From Echinarachnius parma (lineage: Eukaryota > Echinodermata > Echinoidea > Clypeasteroida > Echinarachniidae), in the NCBI GenBank assembly GCA_037951105.1, contig JBAMJV010003227.1, positions 1 to 64,000 on the forward strand: a DNA stretch of 64,000 nt, written 5' to 3'. How positions within the stretch are numbered: position 1 is the stretch's first letter; the number at the start of each line of letters is the position of its first letter. The notes beneath the pieces were generated by a model. That model ran no database searches, was not told the DNA's origin, and saw only the letters and a list, made by a program, of their open reading frames with translations. Made by a program: the position numbers and the translations under genes. Of this stretch, positions 1 through 51,989 are shown piece after piece.

Positions 1-650
1 TTCAATTTAAAACTATCATTAATCGTGATATATGAAATCACTTTGAATCACGAATGGAGTAACTAGTATGTATTATTCTCTTCAAAATTAACCAAAGTAA
101 TGAAATAAGACTTAGTTTATGAAGCAGGAATAAAAACAAGAATGGATAAACAATTAGGTAGATAATTTAGTGACCGTGAACAGGTGGCGCTTTGTGCATA
201 TGGATTGAAACCCGTTAAAGGAAACAACTGGTGATATTTTTTGACAAGTCCGTGAATAACAACTTGTATCATGATTATTGATAGCGAATGGGATTCGCTA
301 TATTTTGGCTCGGAGTCATATCATAATATCATACAAATATTGCGTACGAATCTAAATCGCCTCTTCAATTGAACAAAACTCGAATTGAAGGGAGCATAAA
401 TATGCTATTTTTGGTGGAAAATTTCCGCGCTCATTACTAGAGTTTACGAAGTCTTCTGCGTATCTTGTTAACCACTCTCATTGAAATAACTCGAATTGAA
501 GGGAACCTTAATAGATAAGCTTCGTTTATAGCAAATTAATTCTGCACATTACGATTCGAAGTCACGTGCGTATCTAATGAACAGCGTTCATGTAAACCAG
601 TCGTATTGTTGAAGGAACAGGCGTAAAGCTAAAAAAAATAACCAACAAAT
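1..650 (+). promoter_or_regulatory. Upstream/5'UTR region with 111-bp diverged direct repeats
   Basis: This stretch precedes the first coding exon of the transporter gene. The 17-mer AACTCGAATTGAAGGGA occurs at 377-393 and 488-504, and a weaker relative lies at about 597-616, giving a period near 111 bp. Surrounding words such as GCGTATCT also recur. A CACGTG E-box is at 563-568. No convincing TATA box or transcription start can be placed. That it is a promoter is inferred only from its position. Confidence 0.35.
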
Positions 651-40280
<39,630 letters not shown>

Positions 40281-40304
40281 GTCAGTGATTGCCTGTGTTT
40301 CCAG

Positions 40305-40600
40305 TACTCATTAAAAATTGTTGGGCATATTAATGGCCCCAAAACGTAGTTCAAAATATTACCCAACAGTTGGGCACATTAATGTCCCAACAACATTGGT
40401 TAAAATATTGCCAAGTAGTTGGTAGGGTTGACTATCATCCCAACGTTGGGTGAAATATTGAATAAATATACGTAATAACCCAACAGTTGGGCACATTAAT
40501 GTCCCAACAATTAAAATATTGCCCAGTAGTTGGTAGGGTTACTATCGGCCCAACGTTGGGCAAAACATTGGGTAAGATATTGCCCATTTTTGTAACAGTG
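40305..40600 (+). repeat. Tandem CCCAACAGTTGGGC repeat
   Basis: About 130-bp units containing CAACAGTTGGGCACATTAAT, AGTAGTTGGTAGGGTT and CCCAACGTTGGG, two to three copies. It starts about 25 bp after the exon 10 donor and ends TTTTTGTAACAGTGTA. Confidence 0.6.
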
Positions 40601-41769
40601 TAGCCGTATTTCATAATAAGTGCATTACCCATCACCTAATGTAATGGTCAAAAGTGTCGCACTAATTACATAAAGATGTGTAAATTAGGGTGGTGGCTTT
40701 CACATTTCAGTATACCCGAGTTAAGATCCTTCATTATTCAGACACATCTAATGATGTCATCATTGACATTGGTGAAAACTCTGTGAGCCACTTAATACCC
40801 GAACACCACAGATAATCAAGAAAACAGTCTTCAGATTTGTGCATTAAAGACTAGGAGTCGCACTTGGAAATTCCCATCCATTAATTGCTCACTTTGTCAA
40901 GTTGAATTACGGGCAGATAATTAAGCGGTTTATTCAAACACGGTTCTCGCTGAGGAACCTCAGATCGTTTCCTGTTAGTAGTTAACCGCAAAACATCTTT
41001 GGTTCAAAACCTATATGACTGTCGAGTACATCATTGTTACTATTTAGCGGATGATGTACTCTACACAAATGTATGCTGTTTAGTTTTAGAGGGATATCAT
41101 TCAGCAAAACATTATTTAGAAATATAAATCAACATATCCAAAATTATAGGCTAGTGTATTTCACATTTGTGAAAAAAACCATAATATTGACATCTAAAAA
41201 GAACTGATTTCTTTATGTGATATGTCGCAAGAGGATGGTTGTTAAATGCATCACTTTGTAGTTTGTCCACTCTTTTAGGATCTTCATCACAATCAGGCTA
41301 GCCTTGATACCAATACTTACCCCCTTCCTTGAGTACAATGTAGGAATATAAGTGTACTTCTTGGCTTTTCTTCTTATTATGAATGGTAGTTGTGCTTTAC
41401 ACGAAATGTCATCTAATCAGTGGGAAAAGCCTCATCCCAAAGATATGTCAGCTTTCATACCCTTTTATTTTGACTTTGTATTTCTAAACGATGTCGATAC
41501 ACCCTCTTATTCCCAGCCCCGTATTATAATATTGAGTGCTAATCACAACCTAATTGTTTGCAGGTTCGTAATTAATAATGTAAAATGCGACAATGCATAA
41601 CAACACAACTGATTTTTTGAAATATTATACACAATAAAAAAATTAAAATAAAAATACATGCTTTACAATCATTGTAATCATTATTGATTTTATGGTTATT
41701 TTATATATCTTTCTAGAGCTGAAAATATTTACAAAGGCCTGAAATATATTATTATGGTTTTGCTTGTAA

Positions 41770-42005
41770 TAAAGATTGGAAGGACACATGCCTTCCAATC
41801 ATGAGGTCCCGAGTTTGGAACCAGAAAGTGCACGGACGGATGGAACGTGATTCTTTAGCACTGTATTCGCATATAAGGTGCCAGGCTGGAAGACTCCCCA
41901 GGGAGTGGAAATGTGTACTTTCTGTTCTAGATTTGTTACACTATGTATCCAATGACTGGAACTCTGTGAATAAACTTGATGATGCGCCGTGAGCGTCAAA
42001 TAGAC
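41770..42005 (+). repeat. tRNA-derived SINE
   Basis: Head-like TGCCTTCCAATCATGAGGTC, then CCAGGGAGTGGAAATGTG and GATGCGCCGTGAGCGTCAAA, matching 47444-47775 in order. Decayed, without a clean tail. Confidence 0.55.
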
Positions 42006-42016
42006 AAAATATTCGC

Positions 42017-42911
42017 TATACACCGTGTCCCAGAAAAAACGAAACCGGGTTTCATGGCAGAAATTTTCTGTCATAATGAATAATTTAATTGATGATATAT
42101 ATATGTCTGGAAAGCTCCGTGTCTCTTCTTTCATTTGATGTGCAACTTATGGCACATACTTCAAGCATGACTGAATTAGAACAATGGAAAGTGGTGTTAC
42201 CAATATTCAGTTTGCACGCATAAATTTGAAGTTTGGGTGAGTTTTAAGAGTTGTAAACGTACTTATTTTTAAAAAGGACAAACACCACATAAAAGTTCAT
42301 ATTTTTATCTTTTACATGACACCTCATGCTAAAAAAATAAATGATTTATGCCAGAGAACGAGTACAATGAAAACATGCCTGATTTCTGCCCGAGTGAGTG
42401 AAAGTTGAGTAAGAAGTCGCTCAGCTTTCCTGACTAGCAGCTGACAATGGACTTTGATGCATGAGTGAATTTACACAAACATGGGGATCAGGAAACAGGC
42501 TATAACAGGAAAGTTACTCATTTGGGCTGGAATCAAGCATGTTTTCATTGTATTCGTTCTCTGGCATATATAATTTATTTTTTAATCATGAGGTGTCATA
42601 TAAAAGATAAAATTATGAATTTTCATGCGGTGTCTGTCCTTTTTCAAAATAAGTACGTTTACTACTCTTAAAACTCTCCCCAAAACATCACCCAAACTTG
42701 CAATTTCTGCGCGCAAATTGAATTTTGGTAACACCACTTTCTATCGTTCTAATTCAGTCATGCGTGAATTATGTGCCATAAGTTGTATATCAAATAAAAG
42801 AAGAGACACATAGCTTTTCAGACATATATATATCATCAAGGAAATTATTCATTATAACATAACATTTCTGCCATGAAACCCGGTTTCGTTTTTTCTGGGA
42901 CACGGTGTATA
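42017..42911. mobile_element. Foldback element with TACACCGTGTCCCAG ends, TA duplication
   Basis: TACACCGTGTCCCAGAAAAA begins at 42019 and its complement ends at 42909. TA flanks are at 42017-42018 and 42910-42911. The arms are about 360 bp (42019-42380; 42535-42909) around a central spacer. The TA target and the ends suggest Tc1/mariner mobilisation. Non-coding. Confidence 0.75.
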
Positions 42912-43149
42912 GCAGCCATCTCATTGTCATTATAATTATTACAATTATTATTGGTATGTGTGTTCCTTGTTTCAAATTCTTTTGTTTTGTATTGTTTTAT
43001 CATTTGTTTTGCCAGTGTATTGTTTTAAATCATATCAAATGCCATTCAACATTCAGTATATATGGTTTTACAGATATAAAATGTGTTATTCTATAATCTG
43101 AAACATTTCCATACATTTTTGTCCATAAGAGTATGTGAAATTTCATTTT

Positions 43150-43517
43150 CTATGTCTGACACGTGACATATAAAGACACGTGACATAAAAACCATAGATA
43201 TATAAAGGCACTATTTGGTATCAAAAGATGCTAAACTATCTATGGAAGACATATCCGAAGAAATGCGATGATAGCAGCATGCGTATGGGTGTAATCGTGA
43301 AAATAGCAGAGTAGAACATTCATGAACCCTAAGGATTTAAGGCGCTTTTAACGTACAGTAGGGGTAAAATCCTTCCTATGTGTTTTGTGGACTTCCAGTA
43401 GTTAGTTCGCGAGGTTGTGCACCTAGGTTGTGCTTCTACAAGGTCCTAGAAGACAATTATGGGCCCAAACCTTTTATAACATTCCATGTCTGTGTAACCC
43501 CCTTTGCTCCCTGGGTA
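43150..43517 (-). repeat. Right copy of the inverted repeat pair flanking exon 10
   Basis: Complement of 38945-39325, ending TTTGCTCCCTGGGTA. Inner ends of both copies carry (G)ACACGTGAC/GTCACGTG-type words. Confidence 0.65.
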
Positions 43518-46184
43518 TAGGCCTTATCTCCTTGCCAAAATGCCAGTTTGGACGATAACTAGCGGGGAACTCGCACAACTCGCTTGGGTGATCACCTTTG
43601 TTTTCACAAACCAGTGCACAACACACACGTGCATAGATATGTCTTTAGTAATGTGTGTAGATTTTGCACGCTGTCTATGCCCTTACCATATCGACCAATC
43701 AACGAGCGTCTAAGCCCTGTAATACAATAGCCATTTAAAATCTTCGTAGCGGGTTGCTAAATCGTAATTCAAGAAGCACTGCTAACCATACCGATAACAA
43801 GCTAACAACTCGGATGATCTAATGTATTCATCGTGGCTGTCATGGTAACAATCCATCTGTTGCAAGTTTGTTGACATCGCATAAAAGCGCAGTTTACTCG
43901 AACGTGTGAATGAACGAATTGTTCCTTATTGTTCCAATCATAAAAGCGTTTTATGTGTTCTACAACGTGATGCAGTAAGGGGGGGGGGGGGGTAGTAGAA
44001 CATAATTGTCTTATCTGGGGTAAACGGGGGGGGGGGGGGGGGGGGCGGTAACTTGTGTCCAAAACAAAAAGCTTGCTATAATTCCTAAATGTAAGGGTGT
44101 TACTGTAGATATGAGCGTGAGTAGGAATTATGTTTTTTTTTTCGGGGCGGGGGGGGGGGGGGGGGGGGGGGGGGATGGAGGGATCACGCGTAAGCACATG
44201 TTTTCATAGCCACCCCAATGAAGTAAAAACCAAATACATCTCCCTCCTCATTACGATCAAGCTCCGCCACGCTTATAATATGATAGCATGACAAGGGAAA
44301 CTATTCAATTGCAATGAAAACAGAAACGAAATTGCATTAAATAGTATTATATAGATTCATCAAAACAGAATTGAAATCACATTAAATCAATCCGAACTGC
44401 AAAAGTAAGCTAATATGTCACAAAAAAGACAAATAAAGGCAAATTACTCTCCAGATAAAAACATGTAATTTAAGCTGATAAAATATGTTATTGCTGAAGT
44501 ACAAGGATGCTAGGGCAAACACGGAAAAGTATGTTACTTGGGGAACTATTTTGAACTAACATCACGCTATCATAAAAAAAACTCTAATATCCCTTATTCG
44601 AATATTCCCCTTGACATGTTCACGATCGCGCCACACGCATATACACACAAAAACTGGGCAGATTGTTACTTGCTAGCAATTTAGAGGTACATCAGAGTAC
44701 CTCTAAATTTTTGGTCCAGTGTCGCTAAAATTTGTCCTATCTGGCTTTGGTGAATAAGAAAAAAATAGCTGGGTGTTAGGTCGTCATTCAACTTCACGCC
44801 TTTGTTATAAGTCCAACAAAGCGCTATTCAGAACGTCCCGCATAAATAGATTTCAATGCATTTAGTCGGCACCGCAGATCTATTGTTGTAATTGTTCGCA
44901 TTTCGACGAACAATGTCGTGGAATACCAAATGCTTGTGGAATTTAGACAGATGGGTTGTCATGCTAGGCCAGGCCTTGACTACGATAGCGAATTTAGCCT
45001 ATCGGCCTTTTGTGAATACCAGTTAAGCCTAGCGGACATCGAAATCGTAATTTGATCAACCAACTAGCTTATCGGGGTTTTATGAATATGGCCACAGGTT
45101 ACTGGTAATTGTTGTTATTTTACTGATCATATCATATTCCTATCGTGTTCCTGACCCGTGCAAAAAATGAATTACGAAGTTACTGACATATATTGGAAGA
45201 TTAATAATCAAAGATCCCCAAACCACAATAAAATCTCAGAGTCGCAAGCATTACGGTGGTGTTTTGAGGATTTGGAGGATTTTAACAAACCGGTTATTTT
45301 TCTCATTTTTTCCCCACAATTCAAGCCCAAATTACATATTTTTCTAATAAGAAATCTTATGTTTTATTTACCTGAAATGAAACATAAGATACTTCTCTTT
45401 CAGAAAATGTATATCCTAAAGATATTTAATTTGATGTAAGTCATTAATCTTACGATAAAAAACAGAGTGCAATCGTGAACTTCAAGTTCATAACAGAGGT
45501 AAGCATGAATAATTGTACGATAAGCAAGAGCCCTTTGTGCGGTGTTGCGAAAAGACTGATAACCTATATATACTTTGCCCTAAGCCTATACCTATCATTT
45601 CTAACCATCGGTCCTTGTTCACGTTTAGCTTATAAGCAGGTTACAACACGATGTATGTTTTTTAGTGGTTAGTAATTAAACACAGCCGTTAAAACAGTAT
45701 CGCCTTAATTCATTTCCACCAAAATGGTTCACAAGAGTCCACTGATAAGTAATTGTTACTAAATTAAATTACAAATGCATTCTGATAATTATTTCACCAA
45801 ATAACGAGATTATGAACAGATTGAATGTTCGTTTTGCAAAAGCACGAACTAGCACATGAATATTCATGAACCTGTTACAAATTACTGCAAATCGTGCGGT
45901 TTTATTTGTATTCAATGTCAACAACAAAAGAATACGCTGTTTTGACCTGGAGTCATACTATTCAATTGATATAAATGCGATTCAATACGTATACTAATCG
46001 TACACAAATCAGCTGTTGCTGTGTCGGAAAAGGCTGAAAAGCTTTTCAAATTGCCATGATATAGCAACCATTGATGACAGGCTACACATAAACTGGTCCT
46101 TCGATCATCGAATTAATGATGTCGCATTATTTTATTATTACTCCGGTTATACTGTATACTCTGCATCATTGTCAAGTCTGCACC
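43518..46184. other. Intergenic DNA with poly-G runs, no gene recognised
   Basis: Long G-runs at about 43979-43992, 44028-44046 and 44147-44174 yield Pro-rich pseudo-frames on the minus strand. The rest is AT-rich. No TM11-12 exon of the transporter was recognised here, although it would be expected in this direction. Confidence 0.4.
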
Positions 46185-47380
46185 TTCCGATTAATGTTTT
46201 TCTTTGTGTGAATAACGTGCGATATCTTGGCAAAACAAATTACCAATCAGAGGGGCTGTAACGAAACTATTTTTAAATTATAAATATTCTCATAATGCTT
46301 TATTTCCTTCATGCATAATAAGCTATCATTTTACAAAAGAATCATAGAGTAGTGATGGATATTAAACATTTTGCATTAAAACACTAAATGCATAGTTTGT
46401 CTCTCTGTGAGTTAATTATTTCTCTCGGACCTTGTAATTGGCTGACTGCCTTGCCGTGGCCGTATTTGTCATTTATTTTCAGACTAATTTCAATAATTTC
46501 AAGTTAATATAAAAAGACAGTTGACACATGTTCATTATAAAAACATGAACTTATACACTCATTATGGTGCACAATACTTTTGATGTTGGCATAGAGTTTA
46601 TCAATGGTATATATCTCAGAAAACCACGTGTGCAGTAGGACCGTTGTATAGGAACAAGACCAAGAATAGTGGGTCTTTGTACTTTAGCAAAAAAATCACC
46701 TAATGGTGCACAAAATGGTGCAATGTTACTCCTTTACCAAGTATGCACCTTTCGCCGTTACTTTGCACCTTGTTTGATTCTCGCTTGGTAGCTTATCAAG
46801 CAAATGACCAATCAAAGGGGCTGTATAGTGAATCTACGTGTGAAGAAGAACTATTTTCATATTACGTTACTGCCAATTACTCTGTTTTTCAAATCCCTGC
46901 ATGCATGATGAGCTATTATTTCACGCAAGAACCAATAGAGCAGTGATGTAAATCGAAAATTTTGCATTTAAACACAAAATACATGTGTTTTCCCTCCGTG
47001 AGTGAATTATTTCTCTCGGACCCTGTAATTGGTTGATAGCCTTGCTGTGGCCGTATTTGTCATTAATATGATTGCACAGACCAATCTAATTCTTTTCAAC
47101 ATTATATTAAAATACAATTGGCCCATATTCATTCAAAACCATAAGGGTAAACATTCATAATAGTGCGTGATATATTTGATGATTGACATAGAGTGTACGA
47201 ATCTTGTATTAACAGTGGAGTACATAAAACCATGCGTGCAGTAGGACCATGGTTTAGGAACAAGACTAAGACAGGTGCGACTTTGCCCCTTAGCAAAATG
47301 CACCCTAAAAGGTGCATACAATGGTGCAACTTTAATCCTATGCCGAGTCTGCACCCTTTTTCGTTACTTTGCACCATTTA
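46185..47380 (+). repeat. Tandem duplication of about 570-620 bp
   Basis: Two diverged head-to-tail copies, about 46185-46742 and 46742-47380. Shared words in order: CAATCAGAGGGGCTGTA, TTATTTCTCTCGGACC, TGGCCGTATTTGTCATT, GCAGTAGGACC, GGTGCAACTTTAATCCT-like, CGTTACTTTGCACC. Function unknown. Confidence 0.65.
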
Positions 47381-47443
47381 TCAACCATTTTTTCTTAGTG
47401 TGTAGGTGTGCATCAGATTGCACAGTTTCAAGTTTGTGGACAT

Positions 47444-47775
47444 GGTGTGGCGAGATTGGTAGACCGCGTGCCTTCCAATCGTGAGGTCCCGAGTTCGTAT
47501 CCAAGGTATGCCCATCGCGATTTTCCTTCTGCAAGAAAATTATCCACATTTGCTGCTCTCGACCCAGGTGTATAAATGGGTACCCGGAAGGATGAAAAGG
47601 AGTAACTTAGCACTGTGTGCGCCTACTAGGTTGCCTAGCTGGAATGCTCCCCAGGGAGTGGACAATGTGCACTTTGTGTACTGGATTGAGTGCAGTATGT
47701 ATTCGATGACCGGGGTAATAAAAGTGATGCGCCGCGAGCGTCGAATATAAGTAGCCACCATTATCATCATTATTC
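47444..47775 (+). repeat. tRNA-derived SINE, near complete
   Basis: Head GGCGAGATTGGTAGACCGCG with box-B-like GTCCCGAGTTCGTATCC, body GACCCAGGTGTATAAATGGG, CTCCCCAGGGAGTGGAC and GATGCGCCGCGAGCGTCGAA, ending in an ATT/ATC tail. It is the best copy of the SINE family in the window. Confidence 0.7.
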
Positions 47776-48306
47776 ATCAGGCACTCACTTGGTAAAAAAT
47801 GACAAAAATGGGAACCTGACATGGTGTCACTCACAGCGCCCTAAAACATAAACTACACCAACAAAATTACTGTTCTTGGTATCGTTTTTCATTTAAAAAG
47901 ACACCATATCCGATGAACATAACTTTGTTGTTACTATATTTGGAAAGTGCCCCATAATTCTACAGATGACCTAAGTGTACTTTCCTGGTCAAGTATATTA
48001 TATTGGAACTCGCGCAAATTGTCTAAAGATCGTGATCCCTCGTCATACACGTCATACTTAGGTTAGTGGACTCGAACATATCGTATAACATAATAAACTC
48101 AAGCGTAGTGTGGGACAAGTCGTACTTAATATCATCGCAACTCGGACCGCGCTCGGGTCGACTCGTACAAATATGGTTATAAACTCGACTTTGACTCGTA
48201 ATACACTTGTATAACAGACAATTTCCCCAACAGAAACTTCCAAATTAGGAAACGTCTATGATAAATATCTTTATAACGAGAAGAAAGGTTTGGAAAAAAC
48301 GTATAC
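47776..48306. other. Region downstream of the death-domain exon, nothing recognised
   Basis: No further minus-strand exon joining the phase-2 donor at 48306 could be identified. Confidence 0.4.
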
Positions 48307-48682
48307 CTGTCATCAGCCGATGATGTTGATGTACTAGGTTTCCATAGATCAACCTGAGGTAGTCCAGCCGACTTGTCTTGCAGTGAATAAGATTCAGCTG
48401 TTCGATCTTCTGCTGATCCGAGCCTCCTGGCCAGCGATCCCAGTCCAGCCATCTGAAGTATATCCCGGAGCATTTCCCTCTGCGCAGGGCCACTCCCGTG
48501 TAAAGCCTTCCACGTCATGAGAACCTCCGTCGCGGACCGAGCGTAGTCTTGCTTGTGCTTTGCCAAAATAGTTTTGGTCTTGTACCAGCTGAACCCTAGA
48601 TTGCCGCTGAGATAATACAGATTTCCCTGTGGGACTTGCCTCGCTAGAGTCATGATGGCGTCATCGGACATGCCCACTGATT
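48307..48682 (-). CDS. Exon encoding a death-domain-like fold
   Basis: Minus-strand acceptor TTGAACCAG ends at 48683 and donor GTATAC follows 48307; 376 nt, entered after one codon base and left in phase 2. The 125-residue peptide starts around ESVGMSDDAIMTLARQVPQG. Its middle (LYYLSGNLGFSWYKTKTILA, then ATEVLMTWKAL and LRDILQMAGLGSLARRL) follows the six-helix death-domain pattern: L-A-x-x-L-G-F near helix 2, A-x-x-M/V-L-x-x-W near helix 4, L-x-x-x-L-x-x-x-G-L-x-x-L-A near helices 5-6. A Ser/Asp-rich linker follows (STSTSSADD). Death domains mediate homotypic assembly in apoptotic and innate-immune signalling; which protein this belongs to cannot be told from one exon. No neighbouring exon is secure. 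Confidence 0.65.
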
Positions 48683-49074
48683 CTGGTTCAATTCTATCAT
48701 TTAAATACAGAGTGTATACAAAAAGGGTAATCGAAGTTCAAATGTCAATAATTTCAAAATGATACATTCTCATCATTTTAATCAGGCATAGATGTAACAA
48801 GTAGTTATCCAGCTTTAATTTGACACCATTCCTGAATCAGCAATGTCACGCATCGCTGAGTTATCTGTGGTTGAAGGCGACAAGTGCAAACCCCACGTTT
48901 TGAAGTAAACTAATGGTGACGCACTTCAGTGAAAACATCAATTTTGACCATTTTGTTGGGGTTGCGAGTTACTGTATCGTTTAGCTAAATACATTCACTA
49001 ATATCATGCATGAGGAAGTGCATTTTAATTGATCATGAATATGCGCTGGCCCGCCATCCACCAGAATTCAATTC

Positions 49075-49500
49075 TGATGTTAATATCAGTCGTAAAAAAG
49101 GACAGTTTGTTCAACAACTTTGAGGAAGGTCAAGCGATTGGGCCATTTTTCTTCAACATTAACTGGGAACATGTACCTTCAGATGATACCTGAGATGGAG
49201 GAACATATTAGGCGACAGGTGCAAGGAGTACCATTTAGACAGATTCAAGACGGATAGTGCCCAATCCCATCGACTTGTCGCTGTCAGAGATGGACAAGGG
49301 GAGCTCTGTGCATATTAAATGGTTATTGCAATAACAAAAAAAAATGAGGTTGAATGGCCACCAAGGTCCTCTCATTTAATTTGCTTTACTTTTTCCTTTT
49401 GGGAAATTTGAAGAACAATGTGTGTACATCTCCTCGTGAACTGGATGATTTGCAGGGCCGCAATCGACACAAAGTGGATGTTTTACCCCCCAAATAAAAA
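49075..49500 (+). pseudogene. Decayed DDE transposase, IS630/Tc1/mariner-like
   Basis: With frame slips, the plus strand reads FEEGQAIGPFFFNI, GNMYLQMIPEM, then IQDGxAQSHRLVAVRDG, then NEVEWPPRSSHLICFTF and NVCTSPRELDDLQGR. These follow in order the family segments G-P-x-F-F..Y-L-x-M-L, F-Q-Q-D-G-A-x-x-H (second catalytic Asp region), E-W-P-P-R-S-P-D-L-x-P-x-x-F-F-L-W and the C-terminal Y-x-S-P..L-D-D-L. Many stops; clearly dead. It is directly followed by a TTAA MITE. Confidence 0.75.
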
Positions 49501-49514
49501 CAAATCCCCAGCAT

Positions 49515-49901
49515 TTAAAGGGATCTAGTAACTTTGTTGACATGTGCAAAAAGTGATGAATGGTTGATGCAATGTATATTGTTGTTATCTCATATGTCCA
49601 CATGGTATTGTGTGAAAATTTCAAGTCATATGGACATTGCATGGCCAAGTAATGAGCGAAAATGCAAAGTGATATTCACTAACTCACTGCACTTACTTTG
49701 TACACGATAAGAAAAACTCCGCGGGAGTTTTTCTTATCTGAATACTTTGATCGTACATATCTTTGTAACGAAAGGGAAATTTGAAAAACCGAAACCTGTC
49801 CCATGATTTTATTGTCAATACGAATACAACAAGATATGAGGGAACCGCTCGAATTAAAATTTAATTTTGAGGATTTGGACAATGTTACTAAGTCCCTTTA
49901 A
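49515..49901 (+). mobile_element. TTAA-flanked MITE, family F3
   Basis: TTAAAGGGATCTAGTAACTT to GTTACTAAGTCCCTTTAA, 387 bp with inverted ends and TTAA on both sides. A short hairpin GATAAGAAAAACTCC/GGAGTTTTTCTTATC lies at about 49707-49738. Confidence 0.75.
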
Positions 49902-49984
49902 GTGTGGCACCACTCATTTCAGGAATCCAATCATTAGCCAAAACTTGCAAAAAGTAATGAGGCGCCGTTTGTAAAATTATTATT

Positions 49985-50600
49985 CAGACAAATTATATGT
50001 TATATTATCATTATCTAACAAATAATAACTATTATTTACATATAATGAAAGTAAATGTATATTTTTATTTGTAATTAATTCTTAACCAATTGTCATTATT
50101 TATAAATAATTACAATTTATTTTTCATTATTTATGAATAATTACAATTCATATTTTATTACCTATAAATGATGAAATATTACGTTTCCATTATTTATATA
50201 TAATTGCTATTATTTATAAATAATTACAATTCACATTTGCATTGTTTATAAATAATTACATTCACATGTTCATTATTTATAAACAATGACAATTCATATT
50301 TTCATTATTTATAAATAATGATAAATTACGTTTTCATTATTTATATATAATTGCTATTATTTATAAATAATTACAATTCACATTTTCATTATTTAATATA
50401 TAATATTATATACAGAATAATGGTTCTGGTATAGTACGAACCCTAATTTAGTGCAAAACCATTATATATATATAATGAACACACGTCACCATTATGTATA
50501 TAAAGAAAACTCGTGAACACGCATTTCCATTATTTATAAATAATGAATTTAGTAAAAAAAAAAAACATTATATATAATAATGAATACGCGTAACCATTAT
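49985..50600. repeat. AT-rich tandem repeat, CATTATTTATAAATAATTAC
   Basis: More than a dozen degenerate copies of TTATTTATAAATAATTACAA, itself palindromic around TTATAAATAA. Related words reappear at about 52138-52200 beside (AT)n. Confidence 0.7.
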
Positions 50601-50926
50601 ATGTAAGGACCAAAAAGGACTGCTAAATTTTTTCGTTTATACCACGAACTCTGGCGGAGTGGAATCTCTTACCAAATACTGCACGACAAGCCACATCGTT
50701 GCAATCATTTCAAGGACATTTGAGTAAGATGAATATGTTAAATTTCACTAGGAGGGCCCACCACGGGCTCCCCAATTAGGCGCGCACACCTAAACCCACT
50801 AATAGTCCATGAGCCAAGTCCAAAAAGAGCCTTATTTTAGGATTTGGCACGGAAAATTTGGTATCAGAGGAAAGGCCATGAACCCAGCTCCCGAGAAATG
50901 CTAACCCCCCAAAAAAATATTTGCTC

Positions 50927-51925
50927 GTAACCATGGCAACGCCAATTATGTGACACATGCCCCTTTTCACATGAAATGCAACTGAAATTGAGAAAATTTA
51001 GTTACTTACCAATTAGTTAATATTTTAAAAAATAAATGTATGTTTCCAATGATTTAAACACTATTAATGAAATGACAAAATCATTCCGGACAGTCTGACA
51101 TAATCTGTAAGTAAATATTAATCAAATTGTGCTGCCTAGCAACATAAGTTTCCCTAGCAATCAATTTTACCTTGCATATATGCTTGCCATTTTCTTTTTT
51201 CAAGGTGATTTTCTTTTCAGAACTGAATATTAAATTCTCTGAGCCATTAATTTCACTTTGATGGACTTTATATTGATTCTAAAGTGATAAATTTCAAGAA
51301 AAATAAGCATTTCAACAATATTCTCTGATACAGGTGTTTGTTAGTATATGCCAACCAAACCACCATTTTTATGAAAATGCCATTTTGCTGTACAATTGTG
51401 TACAGTTAGAATACATCCAGTCGATTAAGACAATATAATTTGTAAACTTAAGATTTATAAATATATATGTTTATTTTTTTAAATAAAAAATGGACAAGAC
51501 ATAACATTAGTAGCCTTGATTGTGCAAAGCTAAGTGAATATAGTTGATTATCTATGGAGGCAAATGTGTTGCCTAGCAACGATTTTTACTTAGCAACCAC
51601 ATATATTACATATTTTGAGCATTTTTGTACCCTTCCTCAGTAATGTTCTGCTTAATAGACCTGTATTACTTTGGGTACTCGGTTAACATTGTTTAAACAC
51701 ATTGGCAAAAGGTTTATGCATGGATACCGTCACGTTGCCTAGCAACACTATTTTACCTAACAACCACACATCTAACATACATTTCAAGGGTTATTTTACC
51801 ATTCCTGGGCAAATTTGTTGCTGTATAGGCCTACATTAGTCAAAGTAGATTCTTGATTAAACTTGATGGTGCAACATATGAAGACTACTTAGTTATCCAT
51901 GGAGATCAGTACGTTGCCTAGCAAC
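50927..51925 (+). promoter_or_regulatory. Array of RFX X-box-like palindromes
   Basis: GTAACCATGGCAAC at 50927 and GTTGCCTAGCAAC at 51568, 51734 and 51913 fit the X-box pattern GTNRCC(0-3N)RGYAAC. A fifth near-match GCTGCCTAGCAAC is at 51131. The last three sit in loose tandem units of about 166-179 bp that also share a downstream TAGCAACCACA word. Regulatory function is unproven; the array may be a repeat that happens to contain the motif. Confidence 0.5.
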
Positions 51926-51989
51926 CACACTTTATCTAGCAACCACACATCTTATATTCCAGTTTATTTCATCGTCTTTCTTTGGATTT

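Noticed and set aside
41291..41600. Open frame near 41352-41600, considered for the missing transporter C-terminus
   Set aside because: No glycine-proline helix motifs and no match to TM11-12; the order of hydrophobic residues does not fit.
43802..44197. 131-codon Pro-rich frame on the minus strand
   Set aside because: The prolines come from G homopolymers; no domain and no splice support.
44600..45480. Small frames at 45158-45439 considered as a gene
   Set aside because: No recognisable family, no splice signals, AT-driven composition.
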